Shown here: positions 20,881-33,022 of the stretch, one piece after another
Layout: each line of letters starts with the position of its first letter
How positions within the stretch are numbered: the stretch's first letter is position 1
Source: Calliopum simillimum
Lineage: Eukaryota > Arthropoda > Insecta > Diptera > Lauxaniidae
Direction: 5' to 3'
DNA: 64,000 nt
NCBI GenBank assembly: GCA_951812925.1
Contig: OX638371.1
Location: forward strand, 115,405,124 to 115,469,123
Program-made: the position numbers and the translations under genes
Notes under the pieces: model-generated
What the model was told of the DNA's origin: nothing
Seen by the model: the letters and a program-made list of their open reading frames with translations, nothing else
Database searches by the model: none

Positions 20881-21858
20881 ACTCTCTGAGCAGGATCGCC
20901 ATTATGCATAACTCATAAGGCTCACTAGCGCCGTCTGTTGTGAAAAATTGCCAAATTGTTAGTTGGTAACACACTCTGGTTTTGAGACATGCTACGCTAG
21001 CTACAATTAAAACCTACAAGGGCGGATTTGTTTTCCACATACAATGCAGGCTCTCGAAATTACGAGAATTTTAATGATAGATAGGCAGGTTCCCCTAGAT
21101 AAATTATGAAGTTAGTTTATTGACTGTTTTTTATTGCTTGTATAGTACTGCTTTTATCCTGTCAGAAAACATGAAAAACCAGAGACGTGTTGTTGTCATG
21201 GACCAAACAAAATTTTTCCGATGTCAATTGAACGAAACGTAAGTCGCGTGTGGTTGATTTTTTTTTCTGGATATTTTGCAAAAAAATTTTGTTAAGAAAA
21301 AGTTGCTTTTTGGTGAAGTTTTATTTATATTCAATAAAGGTAAGACTAAAGTATTGCAAAGTAAGTGTTTAACTATGTAAATTCACAAAGTTTCCAATTT
21401 GATTTTTACAATTTTGTATTTTCTAAAAATTGGGCAATGTGGTATAGTCGGGCTTCGCTTATTTTTTAATAAGAACTATGAGTTTTAGAACCAATGCAAA
21501 TGTTATTATGAACTTATTTCATACCTTTCAAACTTTATATTTGGTTGTATGGCTAAGTATACCACATTACCCTACTTATATGTACTACATTACCCGCCCA
21601 CTTTACAAGTACTGATCAGTATATATACCACATTGCGCCACCATATATACCACATTACCGTGCCAACAGCCTTTTTGATTTTTTTCAAATTTTGCTCAAT
21701 AACTTTTTTTAATGAAGTTGCACACATTTTGTTAAAATATATTCTGTAGCCAATACTTCAATGATCAGCATAAACAAATTTGGCTGAAATTGATTTAACA
21801 GTTCTTTTTCAAATTCCACCTAAATATTAGCTATACCACAATAGCATCAGTTCCCCTA

Positions 21859-22533
21859 CCATCGATTTATTAGAAGTATAAGTGATTTTTAATGAAAAAC
21901 ATATATTTTCAGAAAAAATTTTCAAATGTTACTTATATGTAAGGGATCTATTCTTTCAGTGCAGGAACGATTTTAGTTAGATTTTGTGTTAAAAAAGACC
22001 ATCTTAAATTGAGTGTTGAGTAAATAACTGTGAACTTTTCTTATGTTAATTATTATTATAGTCTATACAAATTTTCTTCTCTTCTAAAACGAAAAGATGG
22101 GATTTTCTTAATAAATTTATTTAAATTCTCCACCTAAGAAGCATGAAAATTGTCAATATAAATTTTAATTTTTAATATTTTTAACAATTTACTTAAAAAT
22201 CAACTACATTAGCATTATATTATTATTTAGCTTATATATTTTTTCATTAAAAAAACATATTACCAAATGTCATGCCATTTCAATTCGTTAGACGCTACTG
22301 TATTTAAATGCTGCACCGCCACTTCTTAAGCAAAGACACGAATCACATCGTTAGACGAATTTTTAGAAATTAATTAATTTTTACCCTGCACAAACAAGTA
22401 AAGCCACAAACCATTAAGATAAGAACCGAACCATGTCGTTTATATTTGGTACATCTACCAAAATGAAACTTTCATTGAAATGAATAAACTTTTCGTATAT
22501 AGTTTTTTTTTTAATTTTATATACAAACAAACA
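21859..22533. other. AT-rich stretch, nothing recognised
   Basis: No ORF of note, no terminal repeats. Confidence 0.5.
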
Positions 22534-22590
22534 GTTAGCTTGAGAGGGGGGGCCAATCGCCCCCATTTTCCCCCCTTGGATCCGCCACTG
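22534..22590. mobile_element. hAT-type end fragment (…GGATCCGCCACTG)
   Basis: TTGGATCCGCCACTG ends at 22590, matching the CAGTGGCGGATC termini of the 53.5- and 60.1-kb hAT elements. The G/C-run interior (GAGAGGGGGGGCC) is also typical. The opposite end was not found, so this is a one-ended fragment. Confidence 0.5.
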
Positions 22591-22716
22591 ATGGGAATTC
22601 AACCAAAATATATATTAACACTAGAAACAGTAAAAGCAAGTTCCGAAGGAAAACTTTCCGAACTCGAAATAAAGGGTGTGGCAAGCAAATTTTTCAAAAT
22701 GCCGTAGTATATGCAT

Positions 22717-23068
22717 TAGTGATGAGCAAACCAAGACCAAGATAGCAGTCTTGGTCTTGGTCTTGATCTTGCTCATTAAGTCTTGGTCTCGGTCTTGGTC
22801 TTGGTCTTGAAAAAATTTCCAGAGATAGTGAGTATTCAAAACCATATTTTTCCAAAGCAGTTGGGTTTTAAAGATGCCAAAATTCAAATCGAGAGATGAT
22901 TTTACCTTCAAAACGGGCATGAAACAACTTTTAACTATAAATTAGCAAGACTGAAAAGCAGTCTTGGTCTTGACAATTATCGTGAGCAAGACCAAGACCA
23001 AGATCATAGCAGTCTTGGTCTTGTTCTCGCAAAAGTAGCAAGACCAAGACTAATTTTGCTCATCACTA
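22717..23068. mobile_element. hAT MITE composed of CTTGGT hexamers (352 bp)
   Basis: The ends TAGTGATGAGCAAA and its inverse TTTTGCTCATCACTA are flanked by ATATGCAT and ACATGCAT (7 of 8 match), an 8-bp hAT-style duplication. The left part has arrays of CTTGGT and the right part of its complement ACCAAG, so the copy can fold on itself. A 57-bp related piece is at 45299-45355. Confidence 0.75.
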
Positions 23069-23190
23069 ACATGCATTATTTGTGATAATCCTACGAAATT
23101 TCGTGTAATAACTAGAAAGTTGGATTCGGACAAGAGCTCGTAGCACTTCCCTTCAAATCAAATTTTGATTTTTGGCTATGCCAAATATAG

Positions 23191-24263
23191 CAGGTGTAAA
23201 CCATTTCAAAACGATCAAGACTTTTTGGATAGCATCCGATTTGGCTATAAATTGGCATAAGTAATAGTAGCATAGTGAGAAAAATTACTGCCAAATATTT
23301 TTTCAAAATTTAAAAAAATGGCGGAGACATGGGAATTTGAAATTTTGAGGTTATTTTTTTTTTGAGGAGCTATAACTTCGGTTGCATTTATCCAATTCTC
23401 AATTTTATGGTGTCAAATGATTTGTCTTGAAACAGGCTTTAAAATAAAAATTAGCAGAAATTATTTTTTTATATTGTTTGCACTGAAAAAAAAAAACAAA
23501 AATATTTAATTAAATTTTCCAAAATATATCATTTTTGATATTTTTTATTTTTCTTGCAATAAAAGCTACAGGTGTAACTTACCAGTTCTCTAGAAAAACA
23601 ATTAAATATGGCTTCTACCGCAATTTTTTTAATACAATTTTTTTGAATTTGAAATTTTTGATTAAACGATAATTTGAATTTGAAAAAAGTGCGTTGGTTC
23701 TTTCATTAGTACTATATAAGCAAAAAAACAGTTAATAAACTAACTTCAGCATTTGAAAATTTTATTTGATAAAAATTTTGAATTGAAAAAATATACTGAA
23801 GAATTGCGGAAGATACTACATTTTATTGTTTTTCTGGAGAACCACTGGCAGTCCCACTCTAATTTTTGGAGGAGTGGTAAGTTACAGCTGTAGCTTTTTT
23901 TGCAAGAAAAATAAAAAATATCAAAAATTACGTATTTTGGGAAACTCAATTTAATATTTTTTTTTCAGTGTAAACAATATTTAAAAAAAAAATAATTTTT
24001 GTTAAATTTTATTTTAAAGCCTGTTTCAAGACAAATCATTTGACACCATAAAATTGAGGATTGGATAAATGCAATTAAAGTTATAGCTTCTCAAAAAAAC
24101 TAACCTAAATATTTCAAAGTCCCATATCTCCGCCATTTTTTTAAATTTTGAAAAAATGTTTGGTTGTAATTTTTTCCACTATGCAACTATTGATTATGCC
24201 AATTTATAGCCAAATCGGATTCCATGAACAAATTTCTTGATCGTTTACACATGGTTTACACCA
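23191..24263. mobile_element. 1.07-kb foldback element (long inverted repeat)
   Basis: The outer ends AGGTGTAAACCATTTC and the inverse of TGGTGTAAACCATGTG bound arms of roughly 450 bp that mirror each other almost to the centre (~23727). Matching pairs include GGCTTTAAAATAAAA / TTTTATTTTAAAGCC and AGACAAATCATTTGACACCA / TGGTGTCAAATGATTTGTCT. The right arm has ~28 extra bases near 23850. No ORF spans it. Confidence 0.85.
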
Positions 24264-25075
24264 GCCCCTTAATAGTTTTTGTTTGCCTATGGTTTTGGCA
24301 TTTTACAAAGTATTCCTTCTTAGATTCAAATGAACGCTGAAGCCGAAGCTTTCACAGGTTGTTATAACTAAGTAATTTTACTTTGAATTTTTAGAATGTT
24401 TAATTAATTTTTTTTTTCTGAACTGGCATTATTTTGCCTTCTAGATCAAATGTAATGACCATAAGCTAGTCGAAGCTTCTTCACGACGACCTTGAGCATT
24501 GGTTGGTAGAAAGTAAAAGTGTTTAAGTGAAAAGCTACCCAAGTCAAGACTAAAGAGACGGAACCAACTCATGATATTTTATCACTTAAGAAATAAATGC
24601 GTTCCTTCCTACTCGTAGATTCGGTTGCCTTTGACCACAATTGTGTCGTGTCGTGTGCATCAACATGTTCACTTGACTTGTTGCACTTTCCATGCACAAC
24701 TGACTGACTGGACTGACTTCATAGTAAGATTCAGTATTCGCCTCACAAATTTAAATAAAGATATTTTAAATATAAGTATGAGGACAACACGATATTGTCT
24801 GTCTGTAGTGGTGTGTTCTGTTCATATGTCTAACTGTCTGTCTTCACCAAATGTCCATTGCATGTGTCCTTGGCTGCTTTACTTTGCCTGTTGCACCCTT
24901 ATACTTGTGAATTAATAGAGAAACATTTAGAAGACTTATCGCTTGGGTCAGAGGATATTCAGCATTTTAGTATTTAAGCAAAGACTTCTCGACTACTTTG
25001 GTTTCCTTGAACATTATACGTAGTTGTGTGTGTCGTTGTTGTTGTTGGGAGACTATAAATTATTGTATTGGTCCC

Positions 25076-25106
<31 letters not shown>

Positions 25107-26236
25107 GACATGAAGGAGTTAATTTTGTTGAAGTCGAAGTGTTTTAAAGAATGTTAAGGATGTTTTCATCTGTTGCTTGCAATATTTATGATTATATCTT
25201 TGCAAATAAGCATGTAGTGTGTATGTATATATGTAAGGAGATGATTGTGTTTGCACTCAACTTTACCTTCAGGATTATGGAAAGTCCAACGGAGGAGTGA
25301 CAAATTCAAATTGTAACTCAATTTTAAGGCTCAGCTATTCATTCTTATTAGCAAAATTGTTAAAACTTTACGAAGGATCTCTGATTTTATTTCCGGGTTT
25401 TGAAGCAAAGCTCAATAGTTTTCATATTTGAACTCGGCGATACCTCGAGATCTTCCCACTCCATGCTTTTTATGCAAAGTTATTTACTTCGACACCTACC
25501 TAAAAAAAAAAGTTCAACAGAACAATTCAATATTTTTACTTAATTAAAATAAAATTGTATTATAAGGCCACGTCAACGAGAGTTTGCCTTCTTCAGGCTA
25601 TATCGAAAGCTTTTTATCTACTTAACTCTTTTACGAGAATGTTTTGTAAGATTTCATCAAGAGCAGCACAAGGAGGGAGTATGATGGTTGCATAGAAATA
25701 TAACAAATTGCTTTTATGTGAAATTGTGTGTGAGTGTGCTGAAATGTATGAATAAAAAGGATCGTCACATGCATAGTAAATATCTTCATTACTTGTGGTT
25801 GGATGTTGAAACAAGGAGTAGCAGAATGAGTGATTGGGATGTACCGGACAATAACATTCAAATCGATGTGTTGCCTCAGAATATGTTATATAACATATTG
25901 TACAAATTTTCAAGTAAATGTAATGAAGAAAATACAGTAGAAAATAAAGTCACATACTTCTTTTAAAGTTTTTAGTATGTGGAAAATTTGACCGAAATAT
26001 CGAGAAAAAAAATTGAAACTCGGCCATTTCTTACTGATTGAAAAAAAAAAAAACATTAGTTACCAGGATGAAAAACAATATCAATATAAGTAAAATGAAA
26101 ATAGGAACAAAGTTTCAATTGATGGGTGTTTAAGCTAATAAGGGGCGTAAATAAGTAATCATCAATATCTTTAAGCAGGGCCGTCAGATACAAAACAATG
26201 AAGAGTTTAATTCGATGATTGTCACTGAGTTAAGAT
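24264..26236. other. Unique-looking sequence with a GTT microsatellite
   Basis: TTG/GTT repeats at 25036-25050 and 25075-25107. Slightly higher sequence complexity than the neighbouring repeats suggests non-repetitive intergenic or intronic DNA. ORFs here (24625-24915, 25614-25913) are short and overlapping and are not called. Confidence 0.4.
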
Positions 26237-26725
26237 AAGGTAACGAAGCTTCTAGGAGATGATAGAAGATGCCTGCACTTACAAAAAATTACACTTGGAT
26301 AAGGTCTTAAATGTTCACCTGAGGAGTAAAAACTGATTTTCTGACTTGTTTTACAAAAAAAAATTTTCTGAATAAAACTTTTACCTAATTGTATGAGCTT
26401 TCTAAGAGTATATTTGGCTTATTGGGCTTAAATTACAAAATTAAAAACATCAACTTGAAAGGTTCAGAACTTTGCAAAATGCTTCTAAGCTCCAAAAACC
26501 AAATTCTCTTTTAAAAAGCCGATTGTATAGGATAAACTAAATGTTTTTTATAAAGAGTTCTCTCTAAAACGTTAGCGTGATCCAAGAAAATTTTTTTTGA
26601 AAAACAACTCAGAAAATCTGTTTTCTCCCTACATCTATTCAAGGGTACAATTTAGAGCCCACGAGGTGCAATTTTTTGTTAGTCTAAGCATCTTCTATCA
26701 CATCCCAGAAGCTTCGTAACGTTGT
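26237..26725. repeat. GAAGCTTC-ended MITE, copy C (both ends present)
   Basis: The left end GTAACGAAGCTTCTAGGAGA (26239) and the right end ...CCCAGAAGCTTCGTAACG (to ~26724) are inverted over about 50 bp, including GATAGAAGATGC and ACAAAAAATTACAC. No clear target duplication was identified. Copies A and B are at 1-320 and ~11.2-12.0 kb. Confidence 0.7.
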
Positions 26726-26739
26726 CGTTTATACTCTGC

Positions 26740-27350
26740 ATAATAGACTGATGCAAAAAAAAAAAACTTTTTTTTTTGGAAATTCGGCGTAATGGAACCC
26801 AAAAATATATAAAAGTGAGCAGTTAGTTAGCTGAAATACGCACAAGAAACGAGTTTTCGAAACTTCACCACACTGTAAAACTATAAAACTACGTTTTGGA
26901 TAAAACTTGTTGTCCCAAGGTCATAACAAAATCACATAAGGAACAGTTTTTAAAACACATTTAACCATTATGACTTTTTTTGTGGGTCTGTTTGACCCCT
27001 TTTACAAAAAAAAAAAAACGAGTTATAATGGGTTAAAATATTACACAAAATATTCTACAAAAAATTTATTAGCGGTCACCCAAGTCAAGAAATGCTTAAA
27101 ACAAAAGAATAATACGATCAAACATTTAACTATCATGAAATGTGTGAGGTCTTCATTGATATGGACAATTTTTTGGACTTCGTGGTTAAGTTTCGACTCT
27201 TTAGTGTATAAGTGAATTTTTATAGCAAATATTTCTGTGGTAAGTATTGATCCATTATTTCCGTGTTTAGCGGGTAATTTTTGTACCTTTTTAAGAAATG
27301 ATTAAAAAAGACCCATTTGTGGGGGATATAGAGGGTTAAAGTTTTCCACA
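26740..27350. repeat. Dispersed repeat, inverted relative to 33290-33680
   Basis: Segments such as TTTTCGAAACTTCACCACAC, GTTGTCCCAAGGTCAT and TTTTTTGTGGGTCTGTTTGACC reappear in inverse order and orientation at 33395-33620. Type unknown. Confidence 0.5.
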
Positions 27351-29520
27351 GAAATATTCATCTTAATAATCTGGATAAATTTTAGCAACACGTGATATAC
27401 CTCAGATGTAAGGATCGTAAAATATTGTGTGTCGACTCAACACACAAACTTCAAGGACCGTTTAAAAAAAAATTCGACCTGATCCAGAAAATCGGGAAGA
27501 CACGTATAACTTATTTTAAGCCATATTTTCAGAATATATTAGTTTTTTTCAGTTGTGCAAAATCGTTTGTCAGACGGTGTTATTTTTGAGATCGTAATGA
27601 AATAAAAACCGCATCAGCCCGAGATTTTGCATAAATCGACGTTGAGCAACCTCTAATCGTGGAATTTAAAAAAGTTTTTTTTTTTGGCGTTAGTTTATTA
27701 TATAGGGTGTAAACGATGCCTACTGGGATGAAATGCAAAGCCAATGTATGTGAAATAAGAAAAAAACATTTAGTTAATATTACAGACACATGAGTATAAC
27801 AATTCAGAACACATAAAGTTAAACAGAAAAAAAAAACATTTAAACACACACACAAACAAACACAGAATAATACAAACACTTGATTTCTGCATGGCTTGGC
27901 TTGTTATCACATTATAAAGGAACAATAATAACAACAACAACAATGGATGTTGTATCAAAAGAAGGATGCTTGCAACTTCTTCTGTAACTGCTGCTGCTGC
28001 TGCTATCGTCGTCGTCATATCTACATACCCCTACCTACCCCCGTCACAAAACTTCTACCAAACAATGTGTCTTTATTTTTGTGGTGCTGCTGCTCCAACA
28101 TCCAACATTTACTGTGAAACCACAATTGTGTCAAGGTCGTTGTCAACCACATCCTCATCTTCATTCTCATTCTTGAATTCATCCTTAATATCCTCATGAG
28201 TTTGTGTTTACATCTTTCTCAGGAACAACATGCCGCTTGGGAGAAGTTTGAGGAATTCGAAGAATAAACTGCTGTGCAAAAGGATGAGAGTCAAATGGTT
28301 TTAGTTGGGATGGTAGGGTGCGGTTGAAATGTTTTGTTTAAGTGGATTCTCAATGTTTTGTGTCTTGGTCTCTGGTTTGAGTCGTCGTCGTCCTCGTCGG
28401 CAACAGATTCTGCTTTGATATACTTTTGGTCTGTGTCTGGATGTCGGTCTCAGAATTGAGACATTCTTGGGGAATACCTTCTTATGGCTATGACGTTACA
28501 GTTACAAGTTATGCTTTGGTTGTATGTTTGTGTGTGTGTTTAAATGTTTGTTGGCTTGTCGACTTGTCTGGTTTTATTTTCCCATGTCTGGCATTTATAT
28601 TGTCAATGTTCATGCTGCTGGTGTTGTTGTTGTTGTTGCCTCAATTGTTCTTGCACCATTTTCGTATTTTGGTTATATTGTACTCTTATTGTGTGTATTT
28701 GTCTTTCTGTTAAGTTGTAATGCAAGGACTTCTTTTTCTCTGAAAAATTGTAATTTATTTTTGTGTTGCTTACGACATGGGAGTTATTTAAAATTAATTC
28801 ATTAGATAGCAATGACATCGCCGTGTCACTTGTAAACTATCCTAACTATATCAAAAATCGCATATTTAAAACTTCTTGTTTCAAAACATTGCTCCATCAG
28901 GAGAATCTTGAGACAAAATTATATGGTCCTAGCTTTAACGGAAAGACTGAAAACGGTAGTAGTAAATGGGTATTTCGACGAGATCATACCTTCCGCAACT
29001 CAAAAATAGAATCAATATTTTTGTAAAATTTGAATGCTTAAAATAATTATAAAAAACACATGCATCTGCTACATCAAAGTAATCACTTTGAATCTGGTGT
29101 GTTTTGCGGTTTTCTGTCCCACTATAATTAGTCGTTTTTGGGACACTTGAGTAACACTGTTATATGACTATTTTAGAACAAAAGCCATTATCAGCTGAAA
29201 GTGCCGACTTTTGTTTACGTCGAGCAGGGTTTGACCTGCTGACTATAAAATAGCTATAGCAACGAAAATTTACTGAACTGTGCTGCGTCAGTTATTGCGT
29301 TTTACATTTTGGGCTTACTGCTTGCTGGGCTTTTTTTCAACGAACGAAGTCAAAGCAATTAAAGCTCTGCTGTTGCTTTTGTTATTGGAAATAGCCAAGC
29401 AAGCACAAACACAAAGCAAAGTGTAACTCCAATTGTGCGTTTGCTTTTTGTTTAACTCGGCTGTTTGAACTTCGGCTTCGCTGTACACAACAGAAGGAAC
29501 TTTCAGGATTGCCACATGTT
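27351..29520. other. Unique sequence with triplet and CA-rich simple repeats; no gene called
   Basis: Contains CTGCTGCTGCTGCT near 27990 and 28085, GTTGTTGTTGTTG at 28625, and CACACAAACAAACACAG at 27848. The ORFs over these tracts are serine, valine or leucine runs produced by the repeats. Nothing else is recognised. Confidence 0.4.
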
Positions 29521-29522
29521 TT

Positions 29523-30400
29523 TTTAGGGTTGCCACCTATTTTTTTTAGTAAAATCAAAATTTTCTTTCAATAAATTGCTAAAATCATATTTTTTCTCTA
29601 TAAATTGACATCTTGGGCCCAAAAACGACGAAATAAAAATTTTGGGTTGCCATATTAAGGTTGCCAGACGTTTTTTTGGAAAATTGCATTCCTTTTCCAA
29701 CTTTCTTTATTGAATGTTATAGAATCGACCCAAAAACCCATAGTAAATTTTTTGGGGCTGCCACCTGGTTTTTTTTAATAAAATCAAGATTGTTTTTTCA
29801 ACAAATTGACAAAATCATCATTTTTGATCTATTTATTGACATCTTAGGTCCAAAAACGACGAAACAGAAATTTAGGGTTGCCATATTAGGGTTGCCAGAC
29901 GGTTTTTTGCAAAATTGCATTTCTTTGTCATCTTTCTTTATTGAAAGTTATAGAATCAACCCAAAAACCCGTAGTAAATTTTTTGGGGTCGTCAACTGGT
30001 TTTTTTAATAAAATCAAAATTTTCTTTAAATAAATTGTAAAAATCATCATTTTCTCTCTATAAATTGACATCTTGGGTCCAAAAACAACGAAAGAAAAAT
30101 TAAAGGTTGCCATATTAGGGTTGCCAGACGTTTTTTCGCAAAATTGCATATCGTTGTTAACTTTATTGTTTTTAGACCCAAGATGTCAATTTATAGAGAA
30201 AAAAATATGATTTTAGGAATTTATTGAAAAAAATTTTTGATTTTATTAATAAACGAGGTGGCAGCCCCAGAAAATTTACTTTGGGTTTTTGGGTCGATTC
30301 TATAACTTTCAATAAAGAAAGTTGAAAAAGAAATGCAATTTTCCAAAAAACGTCTGTCAACCCTAATATGGCAACCTTTAATTTTTGTTCGTCGTTTTTG
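29523..30400. repeat. ~230-bp tandem units ending with an inverted unit
   Basis: GGTTGCCAGACG occurs at 29659, 29890 and 30119 (spacing 231 and 229 bp). The units share AATAAAATCAAAATTTTC, AAATTGACATCTTGGG and CCAAAAACGACGAAA. From ~30171 the same text runs in reverse to AAACGTCTGTCAACCCTAA (~30365), so the array closes on itself as a hairpin. Confidence 0.8.
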
Positions 30401-30840
30401 AACCCAATATGTTTTTTTTGCTATTGCTTCGTTCTCTTTCGAAAAGCATAGCGGCAGCAAAGCAAACATTTTAAAAAAATAATCGAATTCAACTGTAGAA
30501 GCAAGCGATCAGATTTCGTAAAAGAGCTTCGGCTCTGCTACTGCTTATGAATTGAAAAAACAGCACAGCACAGCAGACAGTTCGATTTTAAATTTGTGCT
30601 TCGACTGTAGTGCTGTGCTGCGTATTTTTTCTACAGTCGTAGCACAGTAAATCAATAGGCTAAAAAATAGCTCCGCAAAATCAAACCCTGACGACGAGCA
30701 GCAGTTTTGTACTAGGTACTTCTAGCTTTTCAAATAAAGTTTTGGGAATTTTTTGAAAAAATAAAAAATCTCTGTCGCGCCCGTTACCTTTTTACATTAA
30801 AAGCTTAAAATACTCTGAAGATAGAATAATTAATTAAAAA
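30401..30840. other. Short interval, nothing recognised
   Basis: Contains the imperfect 'cagcacagcacagcagac' tract at 30562-30580. No gene is seen. Confidence 0.4.
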
Positions 30841-31946
30841 ACTAGTAAGGGTGTAAATTTTGGCCCGGCCAAAAAATAAATACCCTACACTGCAGTATTT
30901 TGAAAATTTTGCTTATATGGGAGGTGCCACTCCCTCTTGCCCGAGTACACCCAGTTTTTGTTCAGAGCTTGCATTTATAGTTTTTATTGTCAGAGTGAAA
31001 TTTAGTTGGATTATCTCAAAAAACTCTTTCAGTATAGCATTTTGATTCTTTTGCTTACATGGGAGGTGCCACGCCCCCTTGTCTGATTTCACCCAGTTTT
31101 TGCTGAGAGCTTTCATTTATAATTCTTAGTGTCTGAGTCAAATTTGGTTCAAATATCTCAAAAAACGCTTTCAGTATAGCGTTTTGAAGCTTTTGCTTAT
31201 ATGGGAGGTGCCACGCCCTCTTGTCCGAGTACACCTAGTTTTTGTTCAGAGCTTGCATTTATAGTTTTTAGTGTCAGAGTGAAATTTAATTGGATTATCT
31301 CAAAAAACTTTTTCAGTATAGCATTTTGAAACTTTTGCTTATATGGGAGGTGCCACGCCCCCTTGTACGATTTCAACCAATTTTTGCTGAGAGCTTTTAT
31401 TTATAATTCTTAGTGTCTAAGTCAAAGTTGGTTCGAATATCTCAAAAAACGCTTTCAGTATAGCGTTTTGAAGCTTTTGCTTATATGGGAGGTGCCACGC
31501 CCTCTTGTCCGAATTCGCTCAGTTTTTTTTCAGAGCTTGCGCTTACAATTCGTAGTACTTATATGTATTGTGGTTGCATTGTCGTGAAAAATACTCCTAA
31601 AATTGCATTTTGAATATAATTTTTGTATGGGCGATAGGCGTGTCCGTTGACCGATTTTGCTCATTTTCAATCCCCCGAGCTAACTTTGACGATGAAGGCA
31701 GTGTACCAAATTTCATTGAATTATCTTGCTCAGTTTTCCCAAAAAGTGTATTTCAACACACAGCCAGCCAGCCAGCCAGCCAGCCAGCCACCCAGCCAGC
31801 CAGCCAGCCAGACAGACGGACATGGCTAAATCGACTCAGGAGGTGACGCTGATCAAGAATATATATACTTTTCTATACCTGCCACGCCTCCTTCTCTGCG
31901 TTACAAACGGAAGGACAAAGTGAATATACCCTGGGTGTAGGGTATA
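30841..31946 (+). mobile_element. Composite repeat element with 142-bp internal repeats, copy 1
   Basis: It begins ACTAGTAAGGGTGTAAA with TACCCTACAC just inside and ends GGGTGTAGGGTATA, giving short subterminal inverted repeats. Five internal units at 30920, 31062, 31204, 31346 and 31488 have exactly 142-bp spacing ('GGAGGTGCCACGCC'). A (CAGC)n microsatellite lies at 31761-31810. This layout resembles DINE/Helentron-type non-autonomous elements, but assignment is tentative. Confidence 0.7.
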
Positions 31947-32851
31947 ACTAGTAAGGGTGTAAAATTTGGCCTGGCCAAACATTAAATACCCTACACTGCA
32001 GTATTTTTAAAATTTTGCTCATATGGGAGGCGCTACGCCCTCTTGTTCGAGTTCACCCAGTTTTTGTTCAGAGCTTGCATTTATAGTTTTTAATGTCTGA
32101 GTGAAAAATGTTTTCAGCATAGTGTTTTGAAGCTTTTGCTTATATAGGAGGTGCCACGCCCTCTTCTCCGAGTTCCTCTAGTTTTAGCTTAGAGCGTGCA
32201 TTTATAGTCTTTAGTATTTGAGTGAAATTTGTTTGGATTATCTCAAAAAACTCTTTCCGTATGGCATTTTGAAACTTTTGCTCATATGGGAGGTGCTACG
32301 CCCCCTTGTCCGATTTCACCCAATTTTTGTTGAGAGCTTTCATTTATAGTTCTTAGTGTCTGAGTTAAATTTGGTTCGAATATCTCAAAAATCGCTTTCA
32401 GTATAGCGTTTTGAAGCTTTTGCTTATATGAGAGGTGCCACGCCCCCTTGTCCGATTTCACCCAATTTTTGTTGAGAGCTTTCATTTATAGTTCTTAGTG
32501 TCTGAGTTAAATTTGGTTCGAATATCTCAAAAATCGCTTTCAGTATAGCGTTTTGAAGCTTTTGCTTATATGGGAGGTGCCACGCCCTTTTGTCCGAGTT
32601 CGCTCAGTTTTTTCTCAGAGCTTGCGCTTACAATTTCTAATATTTATGTGTATTTTGGTTGCATTGTCGTGAAAAATACTTCTAAAATTGCATTTTGAAT
32701 ATATTTTTTGTATGGGCGGTAGGCGTGTCCGTTAACCGATTTTGCTCATTTTCAATCCCCCGAGCTATCTTTGATGACGGAGGCAGGGTACCAAATTTCA
32801 TTGAATTATCTTGCTTAGTTTTCCCAAAAAGTGTATTTCCACACACATCAC

Positions 32852-32887
<36 letters not shown>

Positions 32888-33022
32888 ACAGACGGACATG
32901 GCTATATCGACTCAGGAGGTGACGCTGATCAAGAATATATATACTTTTCTATACCTGCCACGCCTCCTTCTCTGCGTTACAAACGGAAGGACAAAGTGAA
33001 TATACCCTGGGTGTAGGGTATA
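31947..33022 (+). mobile_element. Composite repeat element with 142-bp internal repeats, copy 2
   Basis: It is directly head-to-tail with copy 1 with no spacer. Internal units start at 32026, 32147, 32289, 32431 and 32573 (121, then 142, 142, 142 bp; one unit lost 21 bp). The CAGC tract is at 32851-32888. It ends GGGTGTAGGGTATA. Confidence 0.7.

Larger units (their letters stand above)
18726..21856. mobile_element. TA-flanked DNA transposon with perfect 26-bp ends, interrupted by a LINE
   Basis: The left end starts GGGGAACTGATGCTA (18726-18740), is cut by the LINE, and resumes at 20536 (TTGTGGTATAG). The right end (21831-21856) is the exact 26-bp inverse. TA precedes (18724-18725) and follows (21857-21858). 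Without the LINE and its duplication it is about 1336 bp. The interior has several AATGTGGTATA/TATACCACATT repeats near both ends (20555-20570, 21436-21446, 21551-21660). No intact transposase is visible, so it is non-autonomous or decayed. TA duplication suggests the Tc1/mariner superfamily. Confidence 0.85.

Noticed and set aside
25614..25966. Overlapping ORFs on both strands with histidine/cysteine content
   Set aside because: No domain match recalled, opposite-strand ORFs equally long, no splice signals of note.
27580..28818. Cysteine/valine- and serine-rich ORFs on both strands
   Set aside because: Generated by CA/GT and CTG/GTT simple repeats; no conserved motif or splice context.
31726..32999. 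ORFs with SQPASQPASQ repeats
   Set aside because: Products of the CAGC microsatellite inside the 142-bp-repeat elements, open in several frames at once.
30841..33022. Regularly spaced repeats considered as a CRISPR array
   Set aside because: Units are contiguous 142-bp tandem repeats without unique spacers, in a eukaryotic genome.
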